A DNA stretch of 64,000 nucleotides from Rhodoferax sp. PAMC 29310 (GCF_017948265.1 NZ_CP072852.1:310001-374000); one strand, 5' to 3'. Shown: positions 46,991-58,671, counted from the first letter of the stretch. Made by a program: numbers and translations. The notes: generated by a model from the letters alone, not told the origin.

Positions 46991-47995
46991 GTGAACGATG
47001 TGTCTTTAAGCCTTGGCTCTATCGTCGCCGCTTTGGGCGGTGAGTTATATGGTGACCCTGAACTAGGGGTGCAGGGGTTGGCACCGCTGGAAACCGCAAA
47101 TCACAATGAACTGAGTTTCCTTAGCCATCCCAAGTACCAATCGCAATTGTTGAAGAGTCGGGCTGGATGTGTGATTGTGGCGCCCGCGATGATGGCGGTG
47201 GCGAGAACACGTGGTGCTTGCATTGTGATTGAGCAGCCCTACCTTTACTTTGCCAAAGCAACACAACTCTGGAAACGCTCCTTGGCGCACGCGGAAAAGC
47301 CGCGGGTCCATCCAAGTGCCATCATTGACCCTCTCGCGAATGTTCACGAGACCGCCCGGATTGGCGCTTTTTGCGTTGTGGAGCAGGGTGCTCAAATTGG
47401 CGCGAATACTGAGTTGAAAGATCGAGTGACCGTTGGCGAGAATTGCATTATTGGCGAGCGCTGCCTGCTTCATAGCGGCGTTGTCATTGGCGCTGACGGG
47501 TTTGGATTTGCGCCAAATGACGGGGTATGGGAAAAGATCGAACAATTGGGCGCTGTGCGGATCGGAAACGATGTTGAAATTGGCGCTAATACTTGTATTG
47601 ACCGCGGCGCATTGAGCGATACGGTGATTGGCGACGGTGTCAAACTGGATAACCTCATTCAAATTGGCCACAACGTACGGGTGGGAAATCACACCGCGAT
47701 GGCTGGTTGCGTTGGTGTAGCGGGTAGCGCCACGATTGGTGCTCATTGCACCATCGGGGGCGGAGCGATTGTGCTGGGTCATTTGTCACTGGCGGACGGC
47801 GTCAATATTTCAGCCGCAACAACGGTGACCCGGTCCATCGCAAAGGCCGGTCATTACACCGGCATGTTCCCGTTTGACGACAACGCAGTCTGGGAAAAAA
47901 ATGCCGCAGCGCTCAAGCAATTGAACCGCTTGCGGGACCGGATTCGCGCATTGGAAAAAACAATAATCGAACTGAAAGTACAGGATTCAAAATGA
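46991..47995 (+). CDS. lpxD: UDP-3-O-acylglucosamine N-acyltransferase LpxD
   Basis: LpxD adds the N-linked hydroxy-acyl chain in lipid A synthesis. The start is GTG 46991 ([17 protein letters not shown]), giving 334 residues. An N-terminal uridine-binding domain precedes a left-handed beta helix with many hexapeptide repeats ([20 protein letters not shown] and so on). The catalytic His is in the [17 protein letters not shown] stretch. The C-terminal helix ([20 protein letters not shown]) forms the trimer stalk. It overlaps fabZ by four bases. Confidence 0.96.
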   Translation: MNDVSLSLGSIVAALGGELYGDPELGVQGLAPLETANHNELSFLSHPKYQSQLLKSRAGCVIVAPAMMAVARTRGACIVIEQPYLYFAKATQLWKRSLAHAEKPRVHPSAIIDPLANVHETARIGAFCVVEQGAQIGANTELKDRVTVGENCIIGERCLLHSGVVIGADGFGFAPNDGVWEKIEQLGAVRIGNDVEIGANTCIDRGALSDTVIGDGVKLDNLIQIGHNVRVGNHTAMAGCVGVAGSATIGAHCTIGGGAIVLGHLSLADGVNISAATTVTRSIAKAGHYTGMFPFDDNAVWEKNAAALKQLNRLRDRIRALEKTIIELKVQDSK

Positions 47996-48432
47996 TGGAT
48001 ATTCACAAGATTCTCAAGCAGCTGCCCCATCGCTACCCATTTTTGTTGGTCGATCGGGTCCTCGAAATTGAAAAAGGAAAAACCATCAAGGCGTTGAAAA
48101 ACGTGACGATCAACGAGCCTTTTTTTGAAGGTCATTTCCCCCATCGTCCGGTGATGCCGGGTGTATTGATGCTCGAGGCACTGGCGCAAGCCGCGGCATT
48201 GCTCGCGTTTGACGCCCTGGGAAGCTCGCCGACGGATGACATGGTTTACTACTTTGCTGGTATCGACGGTGCCCGCTTCAAGCGTCCAGTTGAGCCAGGT
48301 GATCAACTGATTCTTGAGGTTGAATTGCTGCGCATGAAGGCTGGAATCTTCAAGTTTAAAGGCCGAGCTCTGGTGGCTGGTGAGTTGGCTGTCGAAGCTG
48401 AACTGACCTGCGCAATGCGCTCCATTGCCTAA
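47992..48432 (+). CDS. fabZ: 3-hydroxyacyl-ACP dehydratase FabZ
   Basis: FabZ dehydrates 3-hydroxyacyl-ACP in fatty acid elongation and so competes with lipid A synthesis for the same substrate. The 146 residues carry [15 protein letters not shown] and the active-site helix [20 protein letters not shown], with catalytic His and Glu. ATG 47992 overlaps the lpxD stop; a second ATG at 47995 is equally possible. Confidence 0.97.
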   Translation: MMDIHKILKQLPHRYPFLLVDRVLEIEKGKTIKALKNVTINEPFFEGHFPHRPVMPGVLMLEALAQAAALLAFDALGSSPTDDMVYYFAGIDGARFKRPVEPGDQLILEVELLRMKAGIFKFKGRALVAGELAVEAELTCAMRSIA

Positions 48433-48442
48433 GGTTGTTGCT

Positions 48443-49237
48443 GTGAGTGCAATTCATCCCACCGCCGTCGTTGATCGAGGCGCAGAGCTTGATAGCACTG
48501 TGTCGGTTGGACCTTATTCGGTGATTGGACCCAATGTAAAGGTGGGGGCTGGTACGACGATTGGCCCACACAGCGTGATTGAAGGGCACACTACCATCGG
48601 TCAAGACAATCGGATTTTCCAGTTCACCTCCTTGGGTGCGATCCCTCAGGACAAGAAATATGCTGGCGAGCCCTGCGAGTTGATCATTGGGGACCGAAAC
48701 GTCATTCGCGAGTTTTGCACCTTCAACATTGGCTCACCGGGCGACACTGGTATCACTCGGGTGGGCAATGATAATTGGTTGATGGCCTATGTGCATTTGG
48801 CACACGACTGCGTCGTCGGCAATCACACGATTTTTGCGAATAACTCCCAATTGGCCGGGCACGTTCATGTCGATGACTGGGCGATCCTCGGTGGATTCAC
48901 GGTTGTGCACCAGTTTGTTCGCATCGGCGCTCACAGTATGACGGCGATGTGCACGCTGTTGTTTGCAGATTTGCCGCCGTTCGTGATGTGTCAGGGCCAA
49001 CCCGCCTCGGCTCGCTCCATGAATTACGAGGGGTTGCGGCGTCGCGGGTTTTCTGCGGAACGGGTCCAGGCCGTGAAAGCCATGCACAAAGCCTTGTATC
49101 GAGACGAATTAACGTTGGTTGCAGCCCAAGATCGCATTGCCAACTTGAGCCAATCAACACCTGAAGCTGAGCCCGATATTCGCATGATGCTCTCCTTTTT
49201 GGAGCAAGTTGCGCCCCAGCGTGGCATCGTTCGCTAG
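48443..49237 (+). CDS. lpxA: UDP-N-acetylglucosamine O-acyltransferase LpxA
   Basis: LpxA performs the first step of lipid A synthesis, adding a hydroxy-acyl chain to UDP-GlcNAc. I start it at GTG 48443 ([16 protein letters not shown]), ten bases after fabZ, giving 264 residues. The left-handed beta helix is seen in the hexapeptide repeats ([21 protein letters not shown]). The catalytic His is in [12 protein letters not shown], and the C-terminal helical part starts at [15 protein letters not shown]. Confidence 0.96.
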   Translation: MSAIHPTAVVDRGAELDSTVSVGPYSVIGPNVKVGAGTTIGPHSVIEGHTTIGQDNRIFQFTSLGAIPQDKKYAGEPCELIIGDRNVIREFCTFNIGSPGDTGITRVGNDNWLMAYVHLAHDCVVGNHTIFANNSQLAGHVHVDDWAILGGFTVVHQFVRIGAHSMTAMCTLLFADLPPFVMCQGQPASARSMNYEGLRRRGFSAERVQAVKAMHKALYRDELTLVAAQDRIANLSQSTPEAEPDIRMMLSFLEQVAPQRGIVR

Positions 49238-49246
49238 ACATTGGCT

Positions 49247-50452
49247 ATGTTGACCGAACGGGTCTCGCGGCTAAGCTCCGCCTCGGCGACGTCCGAATCA
49301 AACCCTCTCAACGTCGCAATGGTCGCTGGCGAGGCATCGGGTGATTTGCTAGCTGGCTTGTTGCTGGATGGTATGCAAGCCAAATGGCCTGATTTGGCCG
49401 CTTCCGGAATTGGCGGCTCTCATATGCGGACGCGAGGGTTTGCCGCGTGGTGGTCCAGTGACAAACTGGCCGTTCAGGGCTATAGCTGGGAGGTGTTGCG
49501 GCGCTACCGCGAGATTGTTGGCATTCGCACTGAGCTGAAGACTCGACTATTGAAAGATCCGCCATCGATCTTTATCGGCGTTGACGCGCCAGATTTCAAT
49601 CTTGATCTGGAAGCGGACTTGAAAGCCGCGGGCGTCAAGACCGTGCATTTCGTGTCACCTTCCGTTTGGGCGTGGCGTCCTGAGCGGGTGGAAAAAATCA
49701 GGCGTAGTGTAGACCACGTCTTGTGCATCTTTCCGTTCGAGCCAGCGTTGCTGGCGCAACATGGAATTCAGTCCACCTATGTTGGGCACCCATTGGCGAA
49801 CGTGATTCCGATGGTGCCTGATCGAACCAAAGCGCGCGCGGCCCTTGGCTTGGCTGGTAACGACCAGGTTGTTGCGATTCTTCCGGGCAGTCGGAAGTCA
49901 GAAATCAAGCATCTGGCAGGACGCTTCTTTAAGGCCGCAGCCCTTTTGAAACAAGCGCATCCCGCTATTAAATTCATAGTTCCCGCGGTGCCGGCGTTGA
50001 AGGTTCAAATTGAACAGGCGGCGCGAGCCAGTGGAATGGCAGATCATTTGCAGATCCTTGAAGGCCAGTCACACACGGCCCTTGCGGCTTGCGATGCCAC
50101 ATTGATTGCCAGCGGTACGGCCACGCTGGAAGCGGCGTTGTTCAAGCGACCCATGGTAATTGCGTATCACATGAGCTGGCTGTCGTGGCAAATCATGCGG
50201 CGCAAGCGATTGCAGCCGTGGGTCGGTCTGCCGAATATTCTTTGCCAGCGATTTGTCGTGCCGGAGTTGTTGCAGGATGCCGCCACACCAGACGCTTTGG
50301 CGCGCGCGACCCTGTCCTGGCTTGAAGATGGATCTGAAAGTGCTGAGAAAATCAGGCTATTGGAAGAATCATTCACCGCGCTGCATCAAGAACTGCAGCG
50401 CGATACCTCTGAACTAGCTGCCCATGCCATCGAACAAGTCCTCAAAGGTTGA
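49247..50452 (+). CDS. lpxB: Lipid A disaccharide synthase LpxB
   Basis: LpxB joins UDP-diacylglucosamine with lipid X to form the lipid A disaccharide. I choose ATG 49247 over the TTG at 49241. The glycosyltransferase (GT19) opens with [16 protein letters not shown] after a short polar leader of about 20 residues. Family motifs are [40 protein letters not shown] and [12 protein letters not shown]. The last 29 bases overlap the rnhB start. Confidence 0.96.
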   Translation: MLTERVSRLSSASATSESNPLNVAMVAGEASGDLLAGLLLDGMQAKWPDLAASGIGGSHMRTRGFAAWWSSDKLAVQGYSWEVLRRYREIVGIRTELKTRLLKDPPSIFIGVDAPDFNLDLEADLKAAGVKTVHFVSPSVWAWRPERVEKIRRSVDHVLCIFPFEPALLAQHGIQSTYVGHPLANVIPMVPDRTKARAALGLAGNDQVVAILPGSRKSEIKHLAGRFFKAAALLKQAHPAIKFIVPAVPALKVQIEQAARASGMADHLQILEGQSHTALAACDATLIASGTATLEAALFKRPMVIAYHMSWLSWQIMRRKRLQPWVGLPNILCQRFVVPELLQDAATPDALARATLSWLEDGSESAEKIRLLEESFTALHQELQRDTSELAAHAIEQVLKG

Positions 50453-51056
50453 AAAAGCCGTAACCCGCCAGTCAGCCCTGTTGTGGGATTTTCCCGGTTT
50501 AGTAGCGGGGGTTGACGAAGCCGGGCGGGGACCCTTGGCTGGCCCAGTGGTGGCCGCAGCAGTGATTTTGGATGACCAGAATCCGATTGCCGGGCTCGCC
50601 GACTCCAAGAAGCTGACCGCTGCGCGTCGTGAATGGCTGTTTGATGAGATTCGCTCCAAAGCGCTGTGTTGCTCCATTGCCGAAGCCACTGTGGAGGAGA
50701 TTGAGCAGCTCAACATTTTGCAAGCAACGATGTTGGCCATGCGACGAGCCGTAGAAGGGTTGCGGCTCAAGCCCAATAAAGTTTTGGTTGACGGAAATCG
50801 CTTGCCGGTGCTCAGCATGATGGCCGAGGCCATCGTGCAAGGGGATGCACTCGTGCCTTCAATCTCGGCGGCGTCTATTCTGGCCAAGGTGCATCGGGAC
50901 CGCTGGTGTGCCCAGATCGACTTGACCTACCCGCAGTATGGATTTTCCAAACACAAGGGTTATGGCACGGCCCAACACTTGGCGGCGTTGCAGGCACACG
51001 GAGCCTGCCCGCAACACCGCAAGACATTTCGGCCGGTGGCGGAGGTGATGCGATGA
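50424..51056 (+). CDS. rnhB: Ribonuclease HII
   Basis: RNase HII cuts at ribonucleotides embedded in DNA and at RNA-DNA junctions. The 210-residue protein starts at ATG 50424 inside the end of lpxB. Catalytic acidic residues are in [15 protein letters not shown] (Asp, Glu) and later in VLVDGNRLP and [12 protein letters not shown]. The ending [24 protein letters not shown] is typical. It overlaps the next gene by four bases (ATGA). Confidence 0.96.
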   Translation: MPSNKSSKVEKAVTRQSALLWDFPGLVAGVDEAGRGPLAGPVVAAAVILDDQNPIAGLADSKKLTAARREWLFDEIRSKALCCSIAEATVEEIEQLNILQATMLAMRRAVEGLRLKPNKVLVDGNRLPVLSMMAEAIVQGDALVPSISAASILAKVHRDRWCAQIDLTYPQYGFSKHKGYGTAQHLAALQAHGACPQHRKTFRPVAEVMR

Positions 51057-51844
51057 CCATATCACCTGTTCAGTTCCTGACCTCTCGTGACAACGCTTTG
51101 CTGAAAGACTTGCGGCGCTTGGCGGTTGAGACCACGGCCTACCGCAAGCAGGGGCGCTATTGGGTAGAGGGAGATCACTTGTGTCGCGCGGCCTTGGCAC
51201 GAGGTGTTCGGCCGGCGGTGGCCGTATTTTCAGAGTCATTTTGGCCCTTGGCCCCCGTCCAATATGCGCAAGATGCTATAAAAATAGTAGTAATTTCTGA
51301 TGTGCTGTTTCACGAAATTAGCGGCCTGGAATCTCCATCTAGTGTCGGATTTGTTCTCGATATGCCGCTGCCGCAGAGCCTGCAGCCGAACGAAGCCACC
51401 GTCATTCTTGATCGTGTCCAGGATGCAGGCAATGTCGGGTCGATTCTGAGAAGCGCATCGGCATTCGGATTCAAGCAAGTGGTGGCCTTGAAAGGCACCG
51501 CCTCATTGTGGAGCCCCAAAGTCTTGCGAGCAGGCATGGGAGCTCATTGGGGTTTGCATCTGACGGAAGGTGCTGTACTGGATGACTTGAAAAAATTGCT
51601 TGTGCCTGTGGTGGTGACCAGCTCCCATCGGGGGACGTTTCTGCATGAGGGGCTGCGGACCAACAGCCTTCCCATGCCCTGCGCCTGGGCCTTGGGTCAT
51701 GAAGGGCAGGGCGTCAGTGCCGAGTTGGAGGCGATGGCCTCGTTGCATGTTCGCATCGCACAGCCTGGCGGCGAGGAGTCGCTGAACGTGGCCGCCGCTG
51801 CCGCCATTTGCCTTCAAGCCAGCGCCAGTTCGGCTTTGATCTGA
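51053..51844 (+). CDS. SpoU/TrmH family RNA 2'-O-methyltransferase
   Basis: SpoU enzymes methylate ribose 2'-OH in rRNA or tRNA using a knotted SAM site. The true start is ATG 51053, overlapping the rnhB stop; a longer frame upstream lies inside rnhB. The 263 residues contain an N-terminal L30e-like substrate-binding part (about 1-100) and a SPOUT domain with [32 protein letters not shown] and the knot LRIAQPG-like [20 protein letters not shown]. The exact RNA target is not clear. Confidence 0.92.
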   Translation: MTISPVQFLTSRDNALLKDLRRLAVETTAYRKQGRYWVEGDHLCRAALARGVRPAVAVFSESFWPLAPVQYAQDAIKIVVISDVLFHEISGLESPSSVGFVLDMPLPQSLQPNEATVILDRVQDAGNVGSILRSASAFGFKQVVALKGTASLWSPKVLRAGMGAHWGLHLTEGAVLDDLKKLLVPVVVTSSHRGTFLHEGLRTNSLPMPCAWALGHEGQGVSAELEAMASLHVRIAQPGGEESLNVAAAAAICLQASASSALI

Positions 51845-51868
51845 GTCGAATTAGGGATTGCCCTCGGC

Positions 51869-51874
51869 TATAAT
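51869..51874 (+). promoter_or_regulatory. -10 box of the carAB promoter
   Basis: A consensus TATAAT precedes carA by 121 bp. The -35 is weak at the expected position. The remaining leader could hold arginine- or pyrimidine-linked control, but I see no specific site. Confidence 0.45.
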
Positions 51875-51995
51875 GAGAGGCTATCCCGCACCCGCGTACG
51901 CCTAGAGCAATCCAAGCCCAATTCCCTTAGACAGAAATTTCAAGAGCGAACTCTTGAGGTGCTTGGGCGTACCCGTAACCATACCGGAGAACCCA

Positions 51996-53198
51996 GTGCT
52001 TTTGTCTCTTCAGGGAAACTTTCCCCCCGCCATACTGGCGCTCGCAGACGGCACGGTCTATATTGGTCATTCCATCGGAGCCACTGGCTCCACCGTCGGC
52101 GAGGTGGTGTTCAACACCTCCATGTCCGGCTACCAGGAAATCCTCACAGACCCGAGCTATTGCCAGCAACTCGTCACCCTCACGTACCCCCATATTGGCA
52201 ACTACGGTGTCAATGAAGACGATGTCGAAGCCGAAAAAATGCATGCCGCAGGGCTGATCATCAAGGATCTGCCTTTGGTGGCTTCTAACTTTCGCAAGTC
52301 GATGACTCTGAATGAGTACCTCGTGCGGGAGTCGACGGTGGCCATCGCCAATATTGATACACGCCAGTTAACGCGCCAATTGCGCACGCAAGGCGCGCAA
52401 AACGGATGCATTGTTGGCCTGGCTGTCGGCGAAACGGTGACGCAAGCTGTGATCGATGCGGCTATTGCTTCAGCCAAGGCGGCGCCCAGCATGGCGGGCC
52501 TTGACTTGGCCAAAGAGGTCACCATCAAGGCCGCGTGTGAGTGGACTCAAACAGAGTGGCAGCTTTTTCACCCGCAGCTAGCGGGTAAGCCAGGCTATGG
52601 CGAACTGACGGATGCCAAGTTCCACGTGGTTGCGTATGATTTTGGCGTGAAGAAGAACATTCTTCGCATGTTGGCACAGCGCGGTTGCCAGGTGACTGTG
52701 GTGCCCGCCCAGACGCCAGCAGCCGAGGTGCTGAAGTTGTCGCCTGATGGCATCTTTTTGAGCAATGGCCCGGGAGATCCCCAGCCCTGTGATTACGCCA
52801 TTGAGGCCGCGGCCGAGTTGATTGAATCCGGTATTCCGACTTTCGGTATTTGCCTGGGTCACCAAATCATGGCCTTGGCCAGCGGTGCAAAGACCTTCAA
52901 AATGAAGTTTGGTCACCACGGCGCCAATCACCCAGTTAAAGATATGGACACCGGTCGCGTCAGTATCACCAGCCAAAATCATGGGTTTGCGGTGGATGAG
53001 AAGACTTTGCCGGCCAACCTGCGCGCTACCCATGTCAGCTTGTTTGACGGCACGTTGCAGGGTTTGGCTTGGACCGACAAGCCTGCGTTCTGCTTTCAGG
53101 GACACCCCGAAGCATCGCCAGGACCCAACGATATCGCCTATTTGTTTGACCGCTTCACGTCGTTGATGGAGAAGGCCCAGGAGAAGAAGAATGCCTAA
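51996..53198 (+). CDS. carA: Carbamoyl-phosphate synthase small (glutaminase) subunit
   Basis: CarA releases ammonia from glutamine for CarB, supplying carbamoyl phosphate for pyrimidines and arginine. GTG 51996 ([19 protein letters not shown]) has GGAGA seven bases upstream and gives 400 residues; a TTG start at 51954 would add a non-homologous leader. The class I amidotransferase triad is Cys in [15 protein letters not shown] and His and Glu in [10 protein letters not shown]. It overlaps carB by eight bases. Confidence 0.96.
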   Translation: MLLSLQGNFPPAILALADGTVYIGHSIGATGSTVGEVVFNTSMSGYQEILTDPSYCQQLVTLTYPHIGNYGVNEDDVEAEKMHAAGLIIKDLPLVASNFRKSMTLNEYLVRESTVAIANIDTRQLTRQLRTQGAQNGCIVGLAVGETVTQAVIDAAIASAKAAPSMAGLDLAKEVTIKAACEWTQTEWQLFHPQLAGKPGYGELTDAKFHVVAYDFGVKKNILRMLAQRGCQVTVVPAQTPAAEVLKLSPDGIFLSNGPGDPQPCDYAIEAAAELIESGIPTFGICLGHQIMALASGAKTFKMKFGHHGANHPVKDMDTGRVSITSQNHGFAVDEKTLPANLRATHVSLFDGTLQGLAWTDKPAFCFQGHPEASPGPNDIAYLFDRFTSLMEKAQEKKNA

Positions 53199-56100
53199 AC
53201 GTACCGACCTAAAAAGCGTCCTGATTATTGGCGCCGGCCCTATCATCATCGGCCAAGCTTGTGAGTTTGACTACTCCGGTGTGCAAGCCTGCAAGGCGTT
53301 GCGCGAAGAGGGTTACAAAGTCATTCTGATCAACAGCAATCCTGCCACGATCATGACCGACCCGGCTACGGCCGATGTGACTTATATCGAGCCCATTACC
53401 TGGCAGACGGTCGAAAAGATCATCATCAAGGAACGTCCTGACGCCATTTTGCCAACCATGGGCGGGCAGACCGCGCTGAATTGCGCGCTGGATTTGTGGC
53501 ACCACGGTGTACTGGAGAAGTACAACGTGGAGTTGATTGGTGCCAGCCCTGAAGCGATTGACAAGGCGGAAGATCGCCTGAAGTTCAAAGATGCGATGAC
53601 CAAAATCGGTTTGGGTTCCGCCCGCTCCGGCATTGCGCATTCCATGGACGAGGCCTGGACTGTGCAAAAGACGCTGGGTTTTCCTACCGTCATTCGGCCC
53701 AGTTTCACACTGGGCGGAACGGGCGGCGGTATTGCCTACAACTCGGAAGAGTTTGAGATCATTTGCAAGCGCGGTCTGGAGGCCTCCCCCACCAATGAGC
53801 TGCTGATTGAGGAATCGTTGCTGGGTTGGAAAGAGTACGAGATGGAAGTGGTTCGCGACAAGGCGGACAACTGCATCATCGTTTGCTCGATAGAAAACTT
53901 GGACCCCATGGGTGTGCACACCGGCGACTCCATCACGGTGGCACCCGCCCAGACGCTGACCGACAAGGAATACCAAATTCTGCGCAACGCCTCACTGGCC
54001 GTGCTGCGCGAAATTGGTGTTGATACGGGGGGCTCCAACGTGCAGTTCTCCATCAACCCGGTGGACGGTCGCATGGTCGTGATCGAGATGAATCCCCGTG
54101 TGTCGCGCTCTTCGGCGCTGGCGTCCAAGGCAACCGGGTTCCCGATTGCCAAAGTGGCTGCCAAGCTGGCGGTGGGTTATACACTGGATGAGTTGCGAAA
54201 CGACATCACCGGTGGCGCCACGCCGGCCAGTTTTGAGCCAAGCATTGACTATGTGGTAACGAAGATCCCCCGTTTCGCGTTTGAGAAGTTTCCGGCGGCT
54301 GACAGCCGATTGACGACGCAAATGAAGTCGGTCGGCGAAGTCATGGCCATGGGGCGCACGTTTCAGGAGTCGTTCCAGAAAGCGCTGCGCGGGCTCGAGG
54401 TCGGCGTGGACGGCATGAACGAAAAGACGCAAGACCGCGAGTTGCTGGAGCGGGAGTTGGGTCAACCCGGCCCAGACCGAATCTGGTACGTGGGCGACGC
54501 ATTTGCCGCCGGCTGGAGTGTTGACGAAGTCTTTGCCCTGACCAAGATCGACCCTTGGTTCTTGGTTCAAATTGAGCAGATCGTCAAAATTGAGTTGGAG
54601 TTAGAAACCACCACGCTCGATGCCATCGATGCGCCCACATTGCGTGCATTGAAGCAAAAAGGGTTTTCAGACCGCCGTTTGGCCAAGCAACTGAAGACGA
54701 GCGACACGGCGATTCGCGAGAAGCGCCGCGCTCTGGGCGTGCGTCCTGTCTACAAGCGTGTGGATACTTGCGCCGCTGAGTTCGCAAGTAACACGGCGTA
54801 CATGTATTCGACCTATGAAGCCGAGGGCAGTGAGTGCGAAGCTGCGCCAACAGACAAGAAGAAGATTATGGTTTTGGGCGGTGGCCCCAACCGTATCGGA
54901 CAAGGTATTGAATTTGATTATTGCTGTGTGCACGCCGCTTTGGCCCTGCGCGAAGATGGCTACGAGACCATCATGGTCAACTGCAACCCTGAGACCGTCT
55001 CCACCGACTATGACACCTCAGACCGCTTGTATTTTGAGCCGCTGACGCTGGAAGATGTGCTTGAAATCGTCGATAAAGAAAAGCCGTTTGGCGTGATCGT
55101 TCAATATGGCGGCCAAACCCCGTTGAAATTGGCGCTGGACCTGGAAGCCAATGGCGTACCGATCATTGGCACCTCGCCTGACATGATTGATGCGGCCGAA
55201 GACCGCGAGCGTTTTCAGAAACTGCTGCATGAGTTGAAGTTGCTTCAGCCGCCAAATGCCACAGCCCGTACTGAGCCTGAAGCGCTTGAAAAGGCAGCTG
55301 CGTTGGGTTACCCATTGGTTGTTCGCCCAAGTTACGTGCTGGGCGGTCGTGCCATGGAAGTGGTGCATGAACAGCGTGATTTGGAGCGCTATATGCGCGA
55401 GGCCGTGAAGGTCAGCCATGACTCGCCGGTACTCTTGGATCGTTTTTTGAACGACGCCATTGAATGTGATGTGGATTGCCTGCGCGATGGCGGCTCCGAA
55501 GGAGTTGAGGGCCGCACCTTTATCGGTGGGGTGATGGAGCACATTGAGCAAGCTGGCGTGCACAGCGGAGATTCCGCGTGTTCGCTGCCACCATATAGCC
55601 TGAGCGTCGAAACCATTGCCGAGATCAAACGTCAAACCGCTGCCATGGCCAAGGCCTTGAATGTGGTTGGATTGATGAACGTGCAATTCGCGATTCAAAG
55701 CATTGAGGGCAAGGACGTTATTTACGTGCTGGAAGTCAATCCCCGCGCGTCACGCACGGTGCCATTTGTGTCCAAAGCGACGGGCATTCCCCTTGCCAAA
55801 GTGGCCGCGCGCTGCATGGTGGGTCAGTCCCTGGTTTCTCAAGGCATCACCAAAGAGGTGACACCTCCGTATTTCAGTGTGAAAGAAGCAGTGTTCCCAT
55901 TTGTGAAGTTTCCAGGTGTTGACACCATTCTTGGGCCAGAAATGAAGTCCACGGGTGAAGTCATGGGCGTGGGGAAAACCTTTGGCGAAGCCTTTGTAAA
56001 ATCGCAAATGGGGGCAGGCACCAAGCTGCCACGTTCTGGACTGGTATTTATCTCGGTTAAGAACAACGACAAGGTCAGCGCCATTGAAGTCGCTCGCTCA

Positions 56101-56442
56101 TTGGTGGCGATGGGCTTTACCCTGGTCGCTACCAAAGGCACAGCGGCAGCAATCAATGCGGCTGGCATCGAATGCCAAGTAGTCAATAAGGTAGCTGAAG
56201 GCCGCCCCAACATCGTTGATATGATCAAGAATAATGAAATTGCCTTGGTGATCACGACCGTGGAAGAACGTCGCAATGCTATCGCTGACTCCGGTTACAT
56301 CCGCACATCTGCGCTGCTGGCCCGTGTCACAACCTTTACCACGATAGCGGGCGCTGAAGCTGCCGTTGAAGGGATGAAGCACATGGATCACCTCGATGTG
56401 ATCTCGGTGCAGGAGATGCACGCACAGCTGGTAGGCGCTTGA
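53191..56442 (+). CDS. carB: Carbamoyl-phosphate synthase large subunit
   Basis: CarB makes carbamoyl phosphate from bicarbonate, ammonia and two ATP. The 1083 residues are the expected length, built from two similar ATP-grasp halves: [20 protein letters not shown] opens the first and [21 protein letters not shown] opens the second at about 563. An MGS-like allosteric domain forms the last 140 residues. It overlaps the end of carA, so the two subunits are coupled in translation. A terminator follows at 56481. Confidence 0.98.
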   Translation: MPKRTDLKSVLIIGAGPIIIGQACEFDYSGVQACKALREEGYKVILINSNPATIMTDPATADVTYIEPITWQTVEKIIIKERPDAILPTMGGQTALNCALDLWHHGVLEKYNVELIGASPEAIDKAEDRLKFKDAMTKIGLGSARSGIAHSMDEAWTVQKTLGFPTVIRPSFTLGGTGGGIAYNSEEFEIICKRGLEASPTNELLIEESLLGWKEYEMEVVRDKADNCIIVCSIENLDPMGVHTGDSITVAPAQTLTDKEYQILRNASLAVLREIGVDTGGSNVQFSINPVDGRMVVIEMNPRVSRSSALASKATGFPIAKVAAKLAVGYTLDELRNDITGGATPASFEPSIDYVVTKIPRFAFEKFPAADSRLTTQMKSVGEVMAMGRTFQESFQKALRGLEVGVDGMNEKTQDRELLERELGQPGPDRIWYVGDAFAAGWSVDEVFALTKIDPWFLVQIEQIVKIELELETTTLDAIDAPTLRALKQKGFSDRRLAKQLKTSDTAIREKRRALGVRPVYKRVDTCAAEFASNTAYMYSTYEAEGSECEAAPTDKKKIMVLGGGPNRIGQGIEFDYCCVHAALALREDGYETIMVNCNPETVSTDYDTSDRLYFEPLTLEDVLEIVDKEKPFGVIVQYGGQTPLKLALDLEANGVPIIGTSPDMIDAAEDRERFQKLLHELKLLQPPNATARTEPEALEKAAALGYPLVVRPSYVLGGRAMEVVHEQRDLERYMREAVKVSHDSPVLLDRFLNDAIECDVDCLRDGGSEGVEGRTFIGGVMEHIEQAGVHSGDSACSLPPYSLSVETIAEIKRQTAAMAKALNVVGLMNVQFAIQSIEGKDVIYVLEVNPRASRTVPFVSKATGIPLAKVAARCMVGQSLVSQGITKEVTPPYFSVKEAVFPFVKFPGVDTILGPEMKSTGEVMGVGKTFGEAFVKSQMGAGTKLPRSGLVFISVKNNDKVSAIEVARSLVAMGFTLVATKGTAAAINAAGIECQVVNKVAEGRPNIVDMIKNNEIALVITTVEERRNAIADSGYIRTSALLARVTTFTTIAGAEAAVEGMKHMDHLDVISVQEMHAQLVGA

Positions 56443-56480
56443 TCGGCCTTTGACAATCGCGGCATAATGGACGCCTGATG

Positions 56481-56510
56481 AAACCGCCGAACGGCAACGC
56501 TCGGCGGTTT
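56481..56510 (+). terminator. Terminator between carB and greA
   Basis: AAACCGCCGA and TCGGCGGTTT form a perfect 10-bp stem around ACGGCAACGC, followed by CCTTTTG. It lies 38 bp after carB and 37 bp before the greA start. Confidence 0.85.
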
Positions 56511-56546
56511 CCTTTTGTATCTTCCAAAATTACAACGGAGCAGTTT

Positions 56547-57023
56547 GTGGCTACCCTACCTATCACCAAGCGCGGCGCTGTGTTGCTGAAAGCAGAGTTG
56601 CATAAGCTCAAAACAGTGGATCGCCCGTGGGTCATCAATGCCATCGCCGAGGCACGGGCGCAAGGTGATTTGAGTGAAAACGCCGAATATGAGGTCGCCA
56701 AAGACCGACAAGGGTTTATTGAAGGCCGAATCCAGGAAGTTGAGGGCAAACTTTCGGCCTGCCAAATCATTGATCCGGTAGAGCTTCACGCTGAAGGTCG
56801 TGTGGTGTTCGGCGCGACTGTGCGACTTCAGGACGAGGAGTCGGGCAAAGAAGTCACTTATCAAATAGTGGGCGAAGACGAAGCGGACATTAAATTGGGC
56901 TTGATTAACATCGGTAGCCCAATTGCACGTGCCCTGATTGGGAAGTCAGAGGGGGACACGGCAGACGTCCAGGCACCTGGTGGCGTTCGTCACTATGAGG
57001 TGGTGGCCGTCAGCTACGTCTAG
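56547..57023 (+). CDS. greA: Transcription elongation factor GreA
   Basis: GreA helps backtracked RNA polymerase cut its transcript and resume. The start is GTG 56547 (VATLPITKRGAVLLKAELHKL) with GGAG nine bases upstream, giving 158 residues. A longer frame would read through the terminator hairpin and is rejected. The coiled coil carries the tip motif GDLSENAEYEVAKDRQ with the acidic residues needed for cleavage. The C-terminal FKBP-like domain includes NIGSPIARALIGKSEGD. Confidence 0.95.
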   Translation: MATLPITKRGAVLLKAELHKLKTVDRPWVINAIAEARAQGDLSENAEYEVAKDRQGFIEGRIQEVEGKLSACQIIDPVELHAEGRVVFGATVRLQDEESGKEVTYQIVGEDEADIKLGLINIGSPIARALIGKSEGDTADVQAPGGVRHYEVVAVSYV

Positions 57024-57454
57024 TGAAAGCCCAATTGCCCATCTGGATCGCTGCCTTATGGTGGGGGAGCTTAACAACGATAGGGTTCGGCGTTGTGCCC
57101 ATGCTTTTTGTTCATCTGCCATCGCCGGCGATCGCTGGCAATATGGCGGCCAAGCTGTTTTCGGCTCAAACTTGGGTCGCCATGGTTTGCGGCTTGCTGT
57201 TGCTTACCTATTCGCAAGCGAATGGTGCCTCGCCTCTTTCTGAGCGTGCGCGGGGCGCTATGATTTTTGTGGTAAGCGGAATGATGCTGGCGCTCTTGTC
57301 AGAATTTGCTGTTGCGCCAAAAATCGTGGCGCGGGAGAATTTGGCGGTTTGGCACGGTGTGGGCACGTTGATGTATTTAGGCCAGTGGGCCTGCTCAGCC
57401 ATCAGCTTCTGGAAGCTGATGGGACCCGCTAATGATGCCAGTCGTCAGGTTTGA
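57023..57454 (+). CDS. DUF4149 family inner-membrane protein
   Basis: This 143-residue membrane protein starts at GTG 57023, overlapping the greA stop by one base. It has four hydrophobic segments: about 6-30 (WIAALWWGSLTTIGFGVVPML), 48-63, 78-95 (MIFVVSGMMLALLSEF) and 112-132. The layout fits the DUF4149 family, for which no function is known. It converges with yhbY, and the two coding ends overlap by ten bases. Confidence 0.8.
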   Translation: MKAQLPIWIAALWWGSLTTIGFGVVPMLFVHLPSPAIAGNMAAKLFSAQTWVAMVCGLLLLTYSQANGASPLSERARGAMIFVVSGMMLALLSEFAVAPKIVARENLAVWHGVGTLMYLGQWACSAISFWKLMGPANDASRQV

Positions 57455-57918
57455 CTGCGTTTCTTGATGCTGACCTGCTTGGGCTTGATGCGCTTGACTT
57501 TCCCGCCGGCTGTCAGGCGTTGATTGCCAAGAACGCGAAGGGTTTTCACTTCAGGGCGCTGGCCAGCTTGTTTGCTGTACTTGAGAACCTTGATGTCGCG
57601 TGGACCAGGCATGCGGTTTTCGTCGACGATTTTTTCACGCACAGGCATAGGGCGCCAAAGCACTAATAGTTTGCCGATGTGCTGAATCGGAGCGGCGTTG
57701 AGTTCGTCGGTTAATGTTTGAAACATCGCCTCACGGGCAGCGCGATCATCCGAGAAAACCCGGATCTTGATCAGTCCATGAGCGTTTAAAGCCGCATCGG
57801 CTTCTTTTTTGACGGCATCAGTGAGGCCGTCACCACCAACCATCACTACGGGGTCCAGGTGATGTGCATCTGAGCGATGTTCTTTGCGTTGGGCAGGGGT
57901 CAGTTGAATTTGAGACAT
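57445..57918 (-). CDS. yhbY: YhbY family RNA-binding protein (CRM domain)
   Basis: YhbY is a small CRM-domain protein associated with 50S ribosome precursors. I start it at ATG 57918 (MSQIQLTPAQRKEHRSDAHHL), with a Met two codons earlier as an alternative. The CRM core shows LDPVVMVGGDGLTDAVKKEADAALNAHGLIKIRV and ends with IGKLLVLWRP, including the GxxG-type loop (GGDG). A basic tail (GGKVKRIKPKQVSIKKRSQ) extends the normal 97-residue length to 157. It diverges from rlmE, 28 bp away. Confidence 0.92.
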   Translation of the reverse strand: MSQIQLTPAQRKEHRSDAHHLDPVVMVGGDGLTDAVKKEADAALNAHGLIKIRVFSDDRAAREAMFQTLTDELNAAPIQHIGKLLVLWRPMPVREKIVDENRMPGPRDIKVLKYSKQAGQRPEVKTLRVLGNQRLTAGGKVKRIKPKQVSIKKRSQT

Positions 57919-57946
57919 ACCCATATTATCGGTTACGAAGGTGAAA

Positions 57947-58621
57947 ATGAAATCTAGTACAAAAAGCAGCAAAGTCAATCGGGCTTGGCTGAATGACCAT
58001 GTCAATGACACCTATGTGAAGTTGGCCAAGCTGGAAGGGTATCGTGCTCGGGCAGCCTACAAGCTGAAGGAGATTGATGAAACCCTTGGCTTGATCAAGC
58101 CCGGCCATTTGGTGGTTGACTTAGGCTCGACGCCGGGGGCCTGGAGTCAGTATATTCGTCGAAAAATGTCGCCAAAAACAGCCACCGGTGGCGGGGCGGC
58201 AGTGGGGGCGCTGAACGGGACGATTATTGCGCTTGATATGCTCCCAATGGACCCTGTTGAAGGCGTCATCTTCATTAAAGGAGATTTTCGAGAGATCGAG
58301 GTGTTGGAACGACTGACACTGGAGATGAAATCCCGAATGGCTGATGTCGTCGTATCTGACATGGCGCCAAACCTGTCGGGTATCTCCAGTGCGGACACTG
58401 CGCGAATTGAACATCTCGTGGAATTGGCACTGGATTTTTGCCAAAACTATTTGAAACCACAGGGGGCACTGGTTGCCAAAGTGTTCCATGGAGCAGGCTA
58501 CGACACCTTGGTAAAACGATTTCGCGAAACCTTCGTGGTAGTCAAGGCAATGAAGCCCAAGGCCTCACGGGACAAGTCTTCTGAGACGTTTTTGGTGGGT
58601 ATTGGTCTGAAGTCGCAGTGA
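57947..58621 (+). CDS. rlmE: 23S rRNA U2552 2'-O-methyltransferase RlmE (FtsJ)
   Basis: RlmE methylates U2552 in the A-loop of 23S rRNA and is a heat-shock protein. I use ATG 57947 (MKSSTKSSKVNRAWLNDHVND), 224 residues. SAM-binding motif I is VVDLGSTPGAWSQYI, and the catalytic K-D-K-E set is seen in RAAYKLKEID, VVSDMAPNLSG, LVAKVFHG and SSETFLVG. A Gly/Ala-rich insertion (KTATGGGAAVGALNG) lengthens the loop before the second strand compared with E. coli. The next gene is ftsH, as is common. Confidence 0.95.
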   Translation: MKSSTKSSKVNRAWLNDHVNDTYVKLAKLEGYRARAAYKLKEIDETLGLIKPGHLVVDLGSTPGAWSQYIRRKMSPKTATGGGAAVGALNGTIIALDMLPMDPVEGVIFIKGDFREIEVLERLTLEMKSRMADVVVSDMAPNLSGISSADTARIEHLVELALDFCQNYLKPQGALVAKVFHGAGYDTLVKRFRETFVVVKAMKPKASRDKSSETFLVGIGLKSQ

Positions 58622-58671
58622 AGTCCATACGCGAGCTATGGCTGAAAAGTCTGAATTTACCGCTTGACCGA

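Noticed and set aside
56478..57023. GreA starting at 56478
   Set aside because: The extra 23 codons would be encoded by the carB terminator hairpin and are not part of GreA; the GTG at 56547 has a ribosome site and the family's usual N-terminus.
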